64,000 nucleotides of DNA from Embleya scabrispora (GCF_002024165.1 NZ_MWQN01000001.1:1054001-1118000); one strand, 5' to 3'; positions 44,607 to 56,188 are shown, numbered from the stretch's first letter. Notes: generated from the letters alone by a model not told the origin. Numbers and translations are program-made.

Positions 44607-45116
44607 TCACTCCTCCCACAGGCCCGCCACGGTCAGGCCCGGGTCGATGTCGGCGAGCGCGCCGGCCGGGTCCAGGGTGGGCAGGACGCGGTGGGTCGCG
44701 GCGGCGTGCGCGTAGACCAGCAGCAGGTCCTCGGCGGTCCAGCGGACCGAGGGCCAGACCGGGTCGCGGCCGGGGCACAGTCGGATCAGGCGGGTGTGGA
44801 ACTCGTCGAGCTCGGCCGGGTTGGTGAAGCTCCGGGCGGCCTCGATCGCGTCCCGGTCGGTGCGCAGGAGGGCGTGTGTGGGGATCACGGGGACGCGCAT
44901 CACCGCGTCGGGATCGCCGTCCGACATGCCCATGCCGCGCGCGACACGGTGCAGCGCCGAGGCCATCAACAGCGCGACCAGCAATCCGCTGTCCTCGCGC
45001 ACTCCCCCGGACGGGAAGAACCTCGCGTCCCAAAAGTGTTGTTCGGCGTTCAGATGCTCGCGCACGAGCATGCAGCCGACGCCCACGCAGCTCTGCGGCA
45101 GGGTTCTGGCAGCCAT
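44607..45116 (-). CDS. Hypothetical protein, 169 residues
   Basis: ATG 45116 is the only good start. Mostly helical and soluble, with short conserved-looking pieces: LNAEQHFWDARFFPSGG, DSGLLVALLMASALHRVARGM, and ELDEFHTRLIRLCPGRDPVWPSVRWTAEDLL. No membrane segment, signal or catalytic motif that I recognise. Trp and His contents are high for its size, so a ligand-binding role is possible. Codon usage is like the neighbours. Confidence 0.7.
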   Translation of the reverse strand: MAARTLPQSCVGVGCMLVREHLNAEQHFWDARFFPSGGVREDSGLLVALLMASALHRVARGMGMSDGDPDAVMRVPVIPTHALLRTDRDAIEAARSFTNPAELDEFHTRLIRLCPGRDPVWPSVRWTAEDLLLVYAHAAATHRVLPTLDPAGALADIDPGLTVAGLWEE

Positions 45117-45235
45117 GCCGCTACGGTACGACTCCGGTGGCGCGCCGTGGCGCGGTTTCGGTTATTTACGACAACGGCCTCTTTGTGACGGCGGCATGCC
45201 GTACGACCATCACCTGCGGGCCACCCCCGCTCGGC

Positions 45236-46027
45236 TCAGCCCAGCTGGATCGATCGTTTCGACAGCCCGAACCAGAAGCCGTCGATCACCTGGCGCAGCG
45301 TGTCCAGGTCCTCGTGCCCGGCGCCGAGCGAGACGAACAGCGGGGCCAGGTGCTCGGTGCGCGGGTGGGCCAGGCGCGCGGCCGGCGCCTTGTGCGCGAA
45401 GTCGAGCAGCGCGTCCAGGTCGCCCGCGCGGAACGCCTCGTCGCCCCAGTGGTCGAACTCGGCCGACCACCCGGGCACCGGCGCCTCGGCCCGGGGGTCC
45501 AGGCCGCGCAGGTTGTGCGTGAAGAAGCCGCTGCCGACGATCAGCACCCCCTCGTCGCGCAGATCCGCGAGCCGGCGACCGACCCGGTACAGCTGCACCG
45601 GGTCGAGCGTGGGCAGCGACATCTGCAGGACGGGTACGTCGGCGTCGGGATACATCTCCACCAGCGGTACGTAGGCGCCGTGGTCGAGGCCGCGCTCGGG
45701 CGCGTCCCGCACGTCCGGCCCGAGCAGCGCCCGCACCCGCGCCGCCAGGCCGGGCGCACCGGGGGCCGGGTAGGTGACCCGGTAGTAGTGCTCGGGGAAG
45801 CCGCCGAAGTCGTACACGAGCGGGACGGTGCGCGTGGCCCCCAGCGCGATCGGGGCGTCCTCCCAGTGCGCGGACACCATCAGCACGGCCGTGGGCCGGG
45901 GCAGCTCGGCGGCCCACGCGGCCAGCTGACCGGTCCACAGCGCGTCGTCCGCGAGCGGCGGCGCACCGTGACCGAGATAGACGACGGGCATGCGCGACAC
46001 GGCGGGCCGCGACGAGGTGGTCTCCAT
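45236..46027 (-). CDS. DODA-type extradiol dioxygenase (YgiD/4,5-DOPA dioxygenase family)
   Basis: 263 residues from ATG 46027. Metal ligands are His20 (VVYLGHGAPP) and His54 (MVSAHWED), with the third His in GLDHGAYVPL, the LigB-type arrangement. The core continues with GSGFFTHNL and ends in RTEHLAPLFVSLGAGHED. Ring-opening of catechol-like substrates is the family reaction; the substrate is unknown. Its upstream region, shared with hrpA, contains an unusually AT-rich 30 bp just outside the start codon. Confidence 0.92.
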   Translation of the reverse strand: METTSSRPAVSRMPVVYLGHGAPPLADDALWTGQLAAWAAELPRPTAVLMVSAHWEDAPIALGATRTVPLVYDFGGFPEHYYRVTYPAPGAPGLAARVRALLGPDVRDAPERGLDHGAYVPLVEMYPDADVPVLQMSLPTLDPVQLYRVGRRLADLRDEGVLIVGSGFFTHNLRGLDPRAEAPVPGWSAEFDHWGDEAFRAGDLDALLDFAHKAPAARLAHPRTEHLAPLFVSLGAGHEDLDTLRQVIDGFWFGLSKRSIQLG

Positions 46028-46153
46028 ACGGACAGAATACCAAGTAGTTAGATGTTCAACAATTGATCCGACAGAAGAAATGTCGCTCCGAACGCCGTCG
46101 GGAGTAATCCACTGGCCGTCGCCCCCGGGGTGCCACTTATCCTTGACCCCGTA

Positions 46154-49100
46154 ATGGGAACGCCAGTAGCCACATCTCAGCTCGCCGACCTCCAGGCGCG
46201 CCTGCCCCACCTGATGCTTCGGGATCAGGACCGTCTGCGCCGTCGCCTGGACCGGGCCCGCAAGAGTCGCAAGGGCCCGCAGCAGGTCGCCGAGACCGAG
46301 AGCCTGATCGCCGCGTTCGACGCCGCCGAGACGCGGGTCGCGAACCGGCGCGCCGCCGTGCCCACGATCGGCTATCCCGAGGCGCTGCCGGTCAGTCGCA
46401 AGAAGGACGACATCCTCGCCGCGATCCGCGACCACCAGGTCGTGATCGTCGCGGGCGAGACCGGCTCGGGCAAGACCACCCAGATCCCGAAGATCTGTCT
46501 GGAACTGGGCCGGGGCGTCCAGGGCCTGATCGGGCACACCCAGCCGCGCCGGATCGCCGCGCGCACCGTCGGCGACCGGATCGCCGAGGAACTGGGCGGA
46601 CAACTCGGCGACGTGGTCGGCTACAAGGTCCGCTTCAACGACCAGTCGAGCGATCACACCCTGGTCAAGCTGATGACCGACGGCATCCTGCTCGCCGAGG
46701 TGCAAAACGACCGGTTGCTGCGCCAATACGACACGCTGATCATCGACGAGGCGCACGAGCGCAGCCTCAACATCGACTTCCTGCTCGGCTACCTCAAACA
46801 ACTGCTGCCGCGCCGTCCCGACCTCAAGGTGATCATCACCTCGGCGACGATCGACCCCGAGCGCTTCTCGCAGCACTTCGACGACGCGCCGATCATCGAG
46901 GTCTCCGGCCGTACCTACCCGGTCGAGGTGCGCTATCGCCCGCTGGTCGCGGAGGTCGACGAGGACGAGGACGAGGAGGAGGGCGGCGGCAAACGCCGAC
47001 CCGACGACCGCGACCAGGTCCAGGCGATCAGCGACGCGGTCGACGAACTGCTCGGCGAGGCGTCCGGCGACATCCTGGTCTTCCTCAGCGGCGAGCGGGA
47101 GATCCGCGACACCGCCGAGGCGCTGAACAAACGGCAGCTGCGCAACACCGAGGTGCTGCCCCTGTACGCCCGGCTGTCCGCGGCCGAGCAACATCGGGTC
47201 TTCCAGCAGCACACCGGCCGGCGGATCGTGCTCGCGACCAACGTCGCGGAGACCTCGCTGACCGTGCCGGGCATCAAGTACGTGATCGACCCGGGCACCG
47301 CGCGCATCTCCCGCTACAGCCTGCGCACCAAGGTGCAGCGATTGCCGATCGAGGCCGTATCGCAGGCCTCGGCCAATCAGCGCAAGGGCCGCAGCGGGCG
47401 CACCTCCGACGGCATCTGCATCCGGCTGTACTCCGAGGAGGACTTCGAGTCGCGGCCCGAGTTCACCGATCCGGAGATCCTGCGCACCAACCTGGCCTCG
47501 GTCATCCTGCAGATGACCGCGCTCGGCCTGGGCGACATCGCCGCGTTCCCGTTCGTGGAGCCGCCGGATCGGCGCAACATCAAGGACGGCGTGCAACTGC
47601 TCCAGGAGTTGGGCGCGCTCGACCCCGACGAGCCGGACGTGCGCAAGCGGCTGACCCCGGTCGGGCGCAAGTTGTCCCAGCTGCCGGTGGACCCGCGCCT
47701 GGCCCGGATGATCCTGGAGGCGGACCGCATCGGCGTGGTCCGCGAGGTGCTGATCATCGCCTCCGCGCTGTCCATCCAGGACCCGCGCGAGCGGCCCACC
47801 GAACACCAGCAGCACGCCGACCAGTTGCACGCGCGGTTCGCGGACAAGGAATCCGACTTCCTCGCGTATCTCAACCTGTGGAACTACATCAGGGAACAGC
47901 GCGACGAGCTGTCCTCCAGCCGGTTCCGCAAGATGTGCAAGAGCGAGTTCCTGCACTATCTGCGCATACGCGAATGGCAGGACCTGCACAGCCAGTTGCG
48001 CTCCGCCGCCAAGTCGCTGGGGATCGAGGCGACCGGCGAGCCGAAGGAGCCGAACACCCAGCACATCCACACCGCGATCCTGTCCGGTCTGCTCTCGCAC
48101 ATCGGGCTGATGGACCCCGCCAAGCGCGAGTACGGCGGCGCGCGCGGCACCCGCTTCTCGGTCTTCCCCGGCTCGGCGCTGTTCAAGAAGCCGCCGCGAT
48201 GGGTGATGGCGGCCGAACTCGTCGAGACGTCCCGGCTGTGGGCCCGGATCGCCGGCCGGATCGAGCCGGAGTGGATCGAACCGCTGGCCGGGCACCTGAT
48301 CAAGCGCACCTACAGCGAGCCGCACTGGGAACAGAAGATGGCCGCGGTGATGGCGTTCGAGAAGGTCACGCTCTACGGCGTGCCGATCGTGGCCGCGCGC
48401 AAGGTCGGCTACGGCAAGGTCGATCCGGAGCTGTCGCGCGAACTGTTCATCCGGCACGCCCTGGTGGAGGGCGACTGGCGCACGCACCACAAGTTCTTCG
48501 CGGCCAACCGGCGGCTGCTCGCCGACGTCGAGGAGCTGGAACACCGGGCCCGGCGCCGGGACATCATGGTCGACGACGAGACCCTGTTCGACTTCTACGA
48601 CGAGCGGGTCCCGGCCGACGTGGTCTCCGGGCGGCACTTCGACGCGTGGTGGAAGAAGGCCCACCGCACCGATCCGGACCTGCTGAGCTTCGAGAAGTCG
48701 ATGCTGATCAACGCCAAGGCCGGCGGGATCACCGAGGAGGACTACCCGAACACGTGGGTCGAGGAGGGTCTGGAGCTGGCGCTGACCTACCAGTTCGAGC
48801 CCGGCTCGAACGCCGACGGGGTGACCGCGCACATCCCGGTCGCGGTGCTCAACCAGCTCTCCGGCGAGGGCTTCGAGTGGCAGATCCCGGGGCTGCGCGA
48901 GGAGTTGGTGACCTCCTACATCCGGGCCCTGCCCAAGGGCATCCGGCGCGGCTTCGTGCCGGCGCCGGACTACGCGCGGGCGATCCTGGCCCGGCTCACC
49001 CCGCGCCGGGGCTCCCTGGTGGACGGCCTGGAGCGGGAGTTGAGCCGGATGGCCGGGATGCCGGTCAAGCGGGAGGGCTGGGACCTCGCGAAGGTGCCCG

Positions 49101-50107
49101 AGCATCTGCGGATGACCTTCCGGGTGCTCGACGACGACCGTCGCGTGCTCGCCGAGGGCAAGGACCTCGACGCGCTGAAGCTGAAACTGCGCGAGCGTAT
49201 GCGCGCGGCGGTGTCCGAGGCGGCGAGCACGCTGGACATCGAACGCGCCGGCGTCACCACGTGGGATCTGGGCGAGTTGCCGCGCGTGGTCGAGCAGCGG
49301 CGCGGGCCGCTGGTGGTCAAGGCGTATCCGGCGCTGGTCGACGAGGGCGCCTCGGTGGCGGTGCGGCTGTTCGACAGCGAACCGGAGCAGCTGCGCGCGA
49401 TGCGGGACGGGACGCGGCGCCTGGTGTTGCTCAACGTGCAGTCGCCGGTCAAGCAGATCCAGGGCCGGCTGCCCAACATGGCCAAGCTGACGCTCAGTCA
49501 CAACCCGCACGGGGGCATCGACGCGCTCTTCGAGGACATCCTCGCGTGCGCGGCGGACATGCTGATCCGGGACGCGGGCGGGCCGGTGTGGGACGAGGCG
49601 GGCTTCGTACGGCTGCGCGATCGGGTCAAGGCGGGGCTGCCCCGGCTGACCGAGGACACGGTGGTCAAGGTCGAGCGCATCCTGGGCGCGTCCCACGGCG
49701 TGGCCGGGCGGCTGAAGGCGACCCGCAGTCCGGCACTGGCCCCGGCGCTGGCCGACCTGAAGGCGCAGTACACGGCGCTGGTGCACAAGGGCTTCGTGGC
49801 CGAGGCGGGGTGGCGCCGGCTGCCGGACGTGCACCGCTATCTCCAGGCGATGGAGCGCCGGTTGCAGCGGTTGGAGGCCGACCCGGTGCGAGATCGCGAG
49901 CGCATGCAGAAGGTCCATCAGATCCAGGCGGCTTACCGGGACTTGATGGACCATCAGGCAAAGGGTGCGCCGATTCCGGCCGAGGTGGCGGCGGTGCGCT
50001 GGCAGATCGAGGAGTTGCGGGTGAGCTATTTCGCCCAGTCGCTCGGCACCCCGCAGCCGGTGTCGGACAAGCGGATCCTGAAGACGATCGAGGAACTGCG
50101 CGGGTAG
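46154..50107 (+). CDS. hrpA: ATP-dependent RNA helicase HrpA
   Basis: 1317 residues, full length for HrpA. Walker A GETGSGKTTQ (101-110), DEAH box from Asp198 (IIDEAHERS), SAT motif (ITSATIDP), and motif VI (SQASANQRKGRSGRTSDG). The HA2/OB-fold region and a long C-terminal DUF3418 region (FSVFPGSALFKKPPRWVMAAE; SFEKSMLINAKAG) follow. An acidic insert (DEDEDEEEGGG) sits in the second RecA domain. In E. coli HrpA rescues stalled ribosomes. No ribosome-binding site precedes ATG 46154; a TATCCT hexamer at 46138-46143 suggests a very short leader. Confidence 0.96.
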   Translation: MGTPVATSQLADLQARLPHLMLRDQDRLRRRLDRARKSRKGPQQVAETESLIAAFDAAETRVANRRAAVPTIGYPEALPVSRKKDDILAAIRDHQVVIVAGETGSGKTTQIPKICLELGRGVQGLIGHTQPRRIAARTVGDRIAEELGGQLGDVVGYKVRFNDQSSDHTLVKLMTDGILLAEVQNDRLLRQYDTLIIDEAHERSLNIDFLLGYLKQLLPRRPDLKVIITSATIDPERFSQHFDDAPIIEVSGRTYPVEVRYRPLVAEVDEDEDEEEGGGKRRPDDRDQVQAISDAVDELLGEASGDILVFLSGEREIRDTAEALNKRQLRNTEVLPLYARLSAAEQHRVFQQHTGRRIVLATNVAETSLTVPGIKYVIDPGTARISRYSLRTKVQRLPIEAVSQASANQRKGRSGRTSDGICIRLYSEEDFESRPEFTDPEILRTNLASVILQMTALGLGDIAAFPFVEPPDRRNIKDGVQLLQELGALDPDEPDVRKRLTPVGRKLSQLPVDPRLARMILEADRIGVVREVLIIASALSIQDPRERPTEHQQHADQLHARFADKESDFLAYLNLWNYIREQRDELSSSRFRKMCKSEFLHYLRIREWQDLHSQLRSAAKSLGIEATGEPKEPNTQHIHTAILSGLLSHIGLMDPAKREYGGARGTRFSVFPGSALFKKPPRWVMAAELVETSRLWARIAGRIEPEWIEPLAGHLIKRTYSEPHWEQKMAAVMAFEKVTLYGVPIVAARKVGYGKVDPELSRELFIRHALVEGDWRTHHKFFAANRRLLADVEELEHRARRRDIMVDDETLFDFYDERVPADVVSGRHFDAWWKKAHRTDPDLLSFEKSMLINAKAGGITEEDYPNTWVEEGLELALTYQFEPGSNADGVTAHIPVAVLNQLSGEGFEWQIPGLREELVTSYIRALPKGIRRGFVPAPDYARAILARLTPRRGSLVDGLERELSRMAGMPVKREGWDLAKVPEHLRMTFRVLDDDRRVLAEGKDLDALKLKLRERMRAAVSEAASTLDIERAGVTTWDLGELPRVVEQRRGPLVVKAYPALVDEGASVAVRLFDSEPEQLRAMRDGTRRLVLLNVQSPVKQIQGRLPNMAKLTLSHNPHGGIDALFEDILACAADMLIRDAGGPVWDEAGFVRLRDRVKAGLPRLTEDTVVKVERILGASHGVAGRLKATRSPALAPALADLKAQYTALVHKGFVAEAGWRRLPDVHRYLQAMERRLQRLEADPVRDRERMQKVHQIQAAYRDLMDHQAKGAPIPAEVAAVRWQIEELRVSYFAQSLGTPQPVSDKRILKTIEELRG

Positions 50108-50176
50108 CGGCGGGCGGTGCGGCGGGGCCCGGGGTTCGAGGCCTCGGGCACCGCCGGTCCGCGTTCGGATCCGTGA

Positions 50177-50467
50177 TCAGACCAGGTCGTTCTTGAACAG
50201 GTCGTGGTCGGTCAGCAACTTCTCCAGGCGAGCCTGGTCGACCCGGTTGACCACGGCCTCGCTCTCCTGCCGGTCGCGGACCACCTTGGCGAGGGTGATG
50301 CTGGAGGTCACCACGTAGAGCACGCCGATTCCGAGGAAGGCCCGGATCCAGCGGTCGACCGGGAGGTAGACGATCCCGATCAGGACCGCGCTCACGGACA
50401 CCCCGAAGGACAGTGCGGCCTGGACGAAGAACCCTTGGGTGTTGTTGGTGCGCAGCGGCGAAGTCAT
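50177..50467 (-). CDS. YiaA/YiaB-type inner membrane protein
   Basis: 96 residues from ATG 50467. Two transmembrane helices at about 13-35 and 40-62 (FFVQAALSFGVSVSAVLIGI, RAFLGIGVLYVVTSSITLAK), followed by a soluble tail (VVRDRQESEAVVNRVDQARLEKLLTDHD). Matches the small YiaAB-domain proteins common in streptomycetes, of unknown function. Converges with hrpA. Confidence 0.82.
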   Translation of the reverse strand: MTSPLRTNNTQGFFVQAALSFGVSVSAVLIGIVYLPVDRWIRAFLGIGVLYVVTSSITLAKVVRDRQESEAVVNRVDQARLEKLLTDHDLFKNDLV

Positions 50468-50575
50468 GACAACAGTTTTGGGCCGGGCGGGTGGTGCGCA
50501 CATGAGTAGGTGTACTCAAGTGCCACGACGCGCCGTCCGATCTCGATCGGGTTGTCCTCGCGTGGCCGAAAAGTG

Positions 50576-50610
50576 CCGCGCGAGCCGCCCCTTTCGGGCG
50601 GCTCGCGCGG
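50576..50610 (-). terminator. Terminator after lon
   Basis: A perfect 15-bp stem (CCGCGCGAGCCGCCC and complement) with loop CTTTC, 26 bp beyond the lon stop. Confidence 0.88.
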
Positions 50611-50635
50611 TGGGTCGTCGAGGGGTCGCGGGAGA

Positions 50636-53053
<2,418 letters not shown>

Positions 53054-53085
53054 GTCATGCCCCTTCAGTGGCCACAGTCGAAAAA

Positions 53086-53106
53086 GTTGCGCTGTACCGA
53101 CTCAAG
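53086..53106 (-). promoter_or_regulatory. HAIR-like heat-shock operator of lon
   Basis: Read on the minus strand: CTTGAGT-N7-GCGCAAC. The first half is a perfect HspR consensus half (CTTGAGT); the second matches ACTCAAG at 4 of 7 positions. The TTGAGT of the perfect half may double as a -35 hexamer, which would let HspR block the promoter. Confidence 0.6.
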
Positions 53107-53297
53107 AAACACGAGCCCCTCTTTGTTCCCCCACTCGCCCCGATCCGTGTTCGCCCTGGGCGAAGTTGTTGTCGTGCAGCGCTGAAGGCTGCATGGGTGA
53201 GGTTCACACCCCGGTCGTGGCTGATGGCCGGCCCGCGACCGGTATATGGGCCGAGGTCGACGGCCTGCGGATGTGCGGCGGTGAGGTTGCCGCGACG

Positions 53298-53330
53298 GTT
53301 GACCCTGACGCGGGGTCAACGTCCCAGCAT
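53298..53330 (+). promoter_or_regulatory. MerR-type promoter with perfect 8-bp inverted repeat
   Basis: GTTGACCC-N7-GGGTCAAC (53298-53320) lies between a -35 (TTGACC, 53299-53304) and a -10 (CAGCAT, 53325-53330). The spacing is about 20 bp, longer than the 17 bp of normal promoters and typical of MerR-activated ones. The predicted start site coincides with the ATG of the following gene. Confidence 0.68.
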
Positions 53331-53337
53331 GGCTCGC

Positions 53338-54939
53338 ATGACTGAGAAAACCGATCACTTCACGGTCCACCACGACGGCGTCACGATCCCGGTGTCTCGC
53401 GGCGGCCGGGGACGGCTACTGGTCCTGTGCCCCGGGCTCCTGACGACACAGGCCGATCTGCGCGAGTTGACCGAGCTGCTGCGGCGCGACCACGATGTGG
53501 TGACCTTCGACTTCAGGGGCCATGGGCTCTCCTCGGCCGCCGAACGGTACTCCTTCGAGGCGTTCCTCGGCGATCTCGTCGCCGTGATGGCGGAGCTTGT
53601 GCGCCTCGGCATGTCCTCGGCGCCCGTGCTCGTGGGCCACTCGCTGGGCGCGGACCTGATCGTGCACTACGCCGCCGAGTATCCCGGCGCCGCCGCCGAA
53701 CTCGTTCTGATCGACGGGGCGAACCCGGTGCCCGATCCGTTCATCGGCGAGGCCGATCTGCCGGAGTTCCGCGCAATGGCGGAGGATCTGCGGCACGAGG
53801 CCGAGCGGGCCGAGGGCACACCACGTCAGGTACTGCTCACCGCACAGGACATCCTCGACCTGAATCTCGAGGTGGATGTGGTGCGGTCCGCAATCCTGGA
53901 CCGCTATCGGAAGATCGACCGTCCGATCAGCATGATCATGTCGACCCGGATGGCCGGTGACAGCGGCGAAGGGCGTGCGCCGTGGCGCAATCGGAACTGG
54001 CGTGCCGGCATCGAGCGGCTGGTCCGCGAGCGGCCGCACGTCTCCACGTCCTGGCTCGACGCCGGTCACGGGCTGGTCGTCACCCACGCCCCGGACATCG
54101 CCCGGATCATCCGGAGTACCCAAGGCCCCGCGGGCCAGGCGACTTCGGAAGTCCACGAGACTGATCCGATGTTGACCATCGGCGAGTTGGCGTCGTACGC
54201 CGGGGTGACGGTGCGCGCGGTGCGGCACTATCACGCCAAGGGGCTGCTGCCGGAGCCGGAGCGGGATCACTCCGGCTATCGGAGATACGGCGCCGGCGCC
54301 GTGATCGAGCTGATCAGGATTCGCACCCTCGCCGCGGCCGGAGTCCCACTGGCGCGCGTGCGGGAGCTGCTGGAGGCCGACGAGGAGGAGTTCGCCGCGG
54401 CGGTCGAAGACATCGACAAGCGGCTGCGGGCGGAGATCCGGGAGCGGCAGCGGCACCGCGAGCGGATCGCCCGCCTCGCCGCCGGCGACAACCTGGCGCT
54501 GCCTCCGGAGGTGGTCGCGTTTCTCGACCACCTCCGGAAGCTTGGGGTCGACGCGCGAATCGTCCAGGTCGAGCGCGACGGCTGGATCCCGCTGGCCGCG
54601 CACTCACCCGAGCGGGTCCCGCAGTGGGTGGCACGCAAGCGGGAGCAGATCGCCGATCCACGGCTCATCGACTTCCATCTCACCCTGGGTCGGGCTTTCG
54701 ACGAGGCCGACGACGTACGGCTGGTCGAGCTTGCCGACAAACTGGCCGACTACCTCACGCAGACGGCCGACGAGCAGGGTGAGGACTACGTCGACGATGT
54801 CGATATCGAGCCACCGTTCGCCAAGCTGATGGACACACTGGCGTTCGACAGCACGCCGCCGGCCCGTCGCCTGATCGAGCTGCTGAGGCAGCGAGGCTGG
54901 ACCGGCTGGACCAAGCTCGAACGAACAGTGGGTAGATGA
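53338..54939 (+). CDS. Alpha/beta hydrolase - MerR regulator fusion
   Basis: 533 residues from ATG 53338 (ATG 53329 also possible but overlaps the -10). Residues about 5-265 are an alpha/beta hydrolase: FDFRGHGLSS, nucleophile elbow VGHSLGA with Ser102, and base His244 in LDAGHGLVV. Residues 278-345 are a MerR DNA-binding domain (MLTIGELASYAGVTVRAVRHYHAKGLLPEPERD...YRRYGAGAVIELIRI). A coiled linker and a helical C-terminal domain of about 150 residues follow. There is no stop or separate strong ribosome-binding site at residue 278. The MerR-type promoter upstream implies autoregulation, and the hydrolase fold may be the ligand sensor. Confidence 0.85.
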   Translation: MTEKTDHFTVHHDGVTIPVSRGGRGRLLVLCPGLLTTQADLRELTELLRRDHDVVTFDFRGHGLSSAAERYSFEAFLGDLVAVMAELVRLGMSSAPVLVGHSLGADLIVHYAAEYPGAAAELVLIDGANPVPDPFIGEADLPEFRAMAEDLRHEAERAEGTPRQVLLTAQDILDLNLEVDVVRSAILDRYRKIDRPISMIMSTRMAGDSGEGRAPWRNRNWRAGIERLVRERPHVSTSWLDAGHGLVVTHAPDIARIIRSTQGPAGQATSEVHETDPMLTIGELASYAGVTVRAVRHYHAKGLLPEPERDHSGYRRYGAGAVIELIRIRTLAAAGVPLARVRELLEADEEEFAAAVEDIDKRLRAEIRERQRHRERIARLAAGDNLALPPEVVAFLDHLRKLGVDARIVQVERDGWIPLAAHSPERVPQWVARKREQIADPRLIDFHLTLGRAFDEADDVRLVELADKLADYLTQTADEQGEDYVDDVDIEPPFAKLMDTLAFDSTPPARRLIELLRQRGWTGWTKLERTVGR

Positions 54940-55061
54940 CAAACCCACGACACAACTCGGGATCGAGCCCGTCGTCGGACCGACCGCACACCGGCGGCGA
55001 GTCGTTTGCAGAGAGCCGGGACTGCGGGTCGACGAGCGGCGCGGCGAAGGCGGTCTGTGCG

Positions 55062-55670
55062 CTACTGGTAGCTGTCGTAGGTGGGCTTGCCCTTCGGTCG
55101 GTAGATGCCGAGGACTGTGCCGCTCTTGGTTGTCGAGACGCTGACCGGCTCCAGCGCGGTGGGGATCGCTCCGTCGGCGAAGAGCCGCTTTCCGGTGCCG
55201 ATGATCACCGGGTGGATGGTCAGCCGGTACTCGTCGACCAGGTCGTGCCGCATGAGGGTCTGGGCGAGGTCGCCGCTGCCGACGACGTTGATGTCGCCGC
55301 CCTCGGATGCCTTCAACGCGCGGACGGCGTCGGCGATGTCGCCCTCCAACAGCGCGGAATTCCGCCACTCGACGGACGTCAGGGTCCGAGACGCCACGTA
55401 CTTGCGCGTGCTGTTCATCCGCTCGGTGAACGGGTTGTCGGGATCGGCGGTCGGCCAGTAGGACGCGAAGATGTCGTACGTCTTGCGGCCCAGCAGCATC
55501 GCGTCGGAGTCCTCGTACCATTCGGCGATGCCCGCGCCGACCTCCTCGTCGGACACCGGCTTCTGCCAGCCGCCGTGCTCGAAGCCGCTCTCCGCGTCCT
55601 CGTCCGGACCGCCCGGCGCCTGCATGACGCCGTCGAGCGTCAGGAACGTACAAACGATGATCTTGCGCAT
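55062..55670 (-). CDS. Dihydrofolate reductase family (RibD C-terminal-like) protein
   Basis: 202 residues from ATG 55670 with AGGGAG upstream. It starts with the typical IIVCTFLTLDGVMQAPGG and continues with AMLLGRKTYDIFASYWP, KYVASRTL, INVVGSGDLAQTLMRHDLVDEYRLTIHPVIIGTGKRLF. This is the widespread RibD-C/YyaP family, NADPH-binding; the physiological reaction is usually unassigned. It is transcribed in the same direction as the DUF488 operon and follows it by 80 bp, so it could be co-transcribed. Confidence 0.9.
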   Translation of the reverse strand: MRKIIVCTFLTLDGVMQAPGGPDEDAESGFEHGGWQKPVSDEEVGAGIAEWYEDSDAMLLGRKTYDIFASYWPTADPDNPFTERMNSTRKYVASRTLTSVEWRNSALLEGDIADAVRALKASEGGDINVVGSGDLAQTLMRHDLVDEYRLTIHPVIIGTGKRLFADGAIPTALEPVSVSTTKSGTVLGIYRPKGKPTYDSYQ

Positions 55671-55750
55671 GGTGTGCTCCCTATGTCGTCGACGGGTAGA
55701 CCCCACCACCGCCGAAAACTCATCGCCACACCGGAATCCTCGTGGGCCGC

Positions 55751-56188
55751 TCAGACCAGGTGCTCGATCGTGACGTCGTTCCAATGCCGTGCGAGGTACT
55801 CCGCGACCAGTCGACGGTGGCAGTGGTGCGCCGTTTCCTCACTGCAGAGCAGCACCGCGTTGTCGAGCGCTTCCCGCGGGACGACGTCCTCGATCCGGCG
55901 AACCTTCATCAATCCGAGGAAACGTTCTTCGTAGGCCGCCCAGCCGACACCCTGTTTCTTGTAGGCGTCGAGCATCTCCTGGGTCGGCGCCAACTCGGTA
56001 CGATGGCTGTAGTGCGCACCGCAGAGCGCGCTCAGGAAGTACCTCAGATCGTCACGCTTGGCGAAACCCGACAGCTGCGAGACGTTGTTGAGTCGAACGT
56101 CGACGAGAGCCGTCACGCCGGCTCCCTGCAAAAGTCCGAAGAACTTCTCGGCGGACTTCTTCGTGAACCCGATCGTGTAGAGCTTCAT
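55751..56188 (-). CDS. DUF488 family protein (second copy)
   Basis: 145 residues, starting inside the stop of the first DUF488 gene (ATGA). LYTIGFTKKSAEKFFGLLQGAGVTALVDVR is the characteristic N-terminal half. VLLCSEETAHHCHRRLVAEYL carries the conserved Cys-x-x-Glu and Cys-His-Arg set. The fold looks like a small nucleotide or nucleic-acid enzyme but no activity is known to me. Sequence divergence from the first copy argues for two different functions, or a heterodimer, rather than recent duplication. Confidence 0.88.
   Translation of the reverse strand: MKLYTIGFTKKSAEKFFGLLQGAGVTALVDVRLNNVSQLSGFAKRDDLRYFLSALCGAHYSHRTELAPTQEMLDAYKKQGVGWAAYEERFLGLMKVRRIEDVVPREALDNAVLLCSEETAHHCHRRLVAEYLARHWNDVTIEHLV

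Noticed and set aside
46073-49954. Long minus-strand open frame upstream of the DODA-type gene
   Set aside because: It is antisense to hrpA. Only its last 264 codons (45236-46027) are a real gene.
50110-50160. Possible hairpin or tRNA-like TTCGAGG between hrpA and the YiaAB gene
   Set aside because: The stem has a mismatch and there is no cloverleaf; not a tRNA and too weak to call a terminator.
54169-54939. A separate MerR gene starting at the internal ATG
   Set aside because: There is no good ribosome-binding site or MerR-type promoter near 54169, and the frame is continuous with the hydrolase. Kept as one fusion gene.
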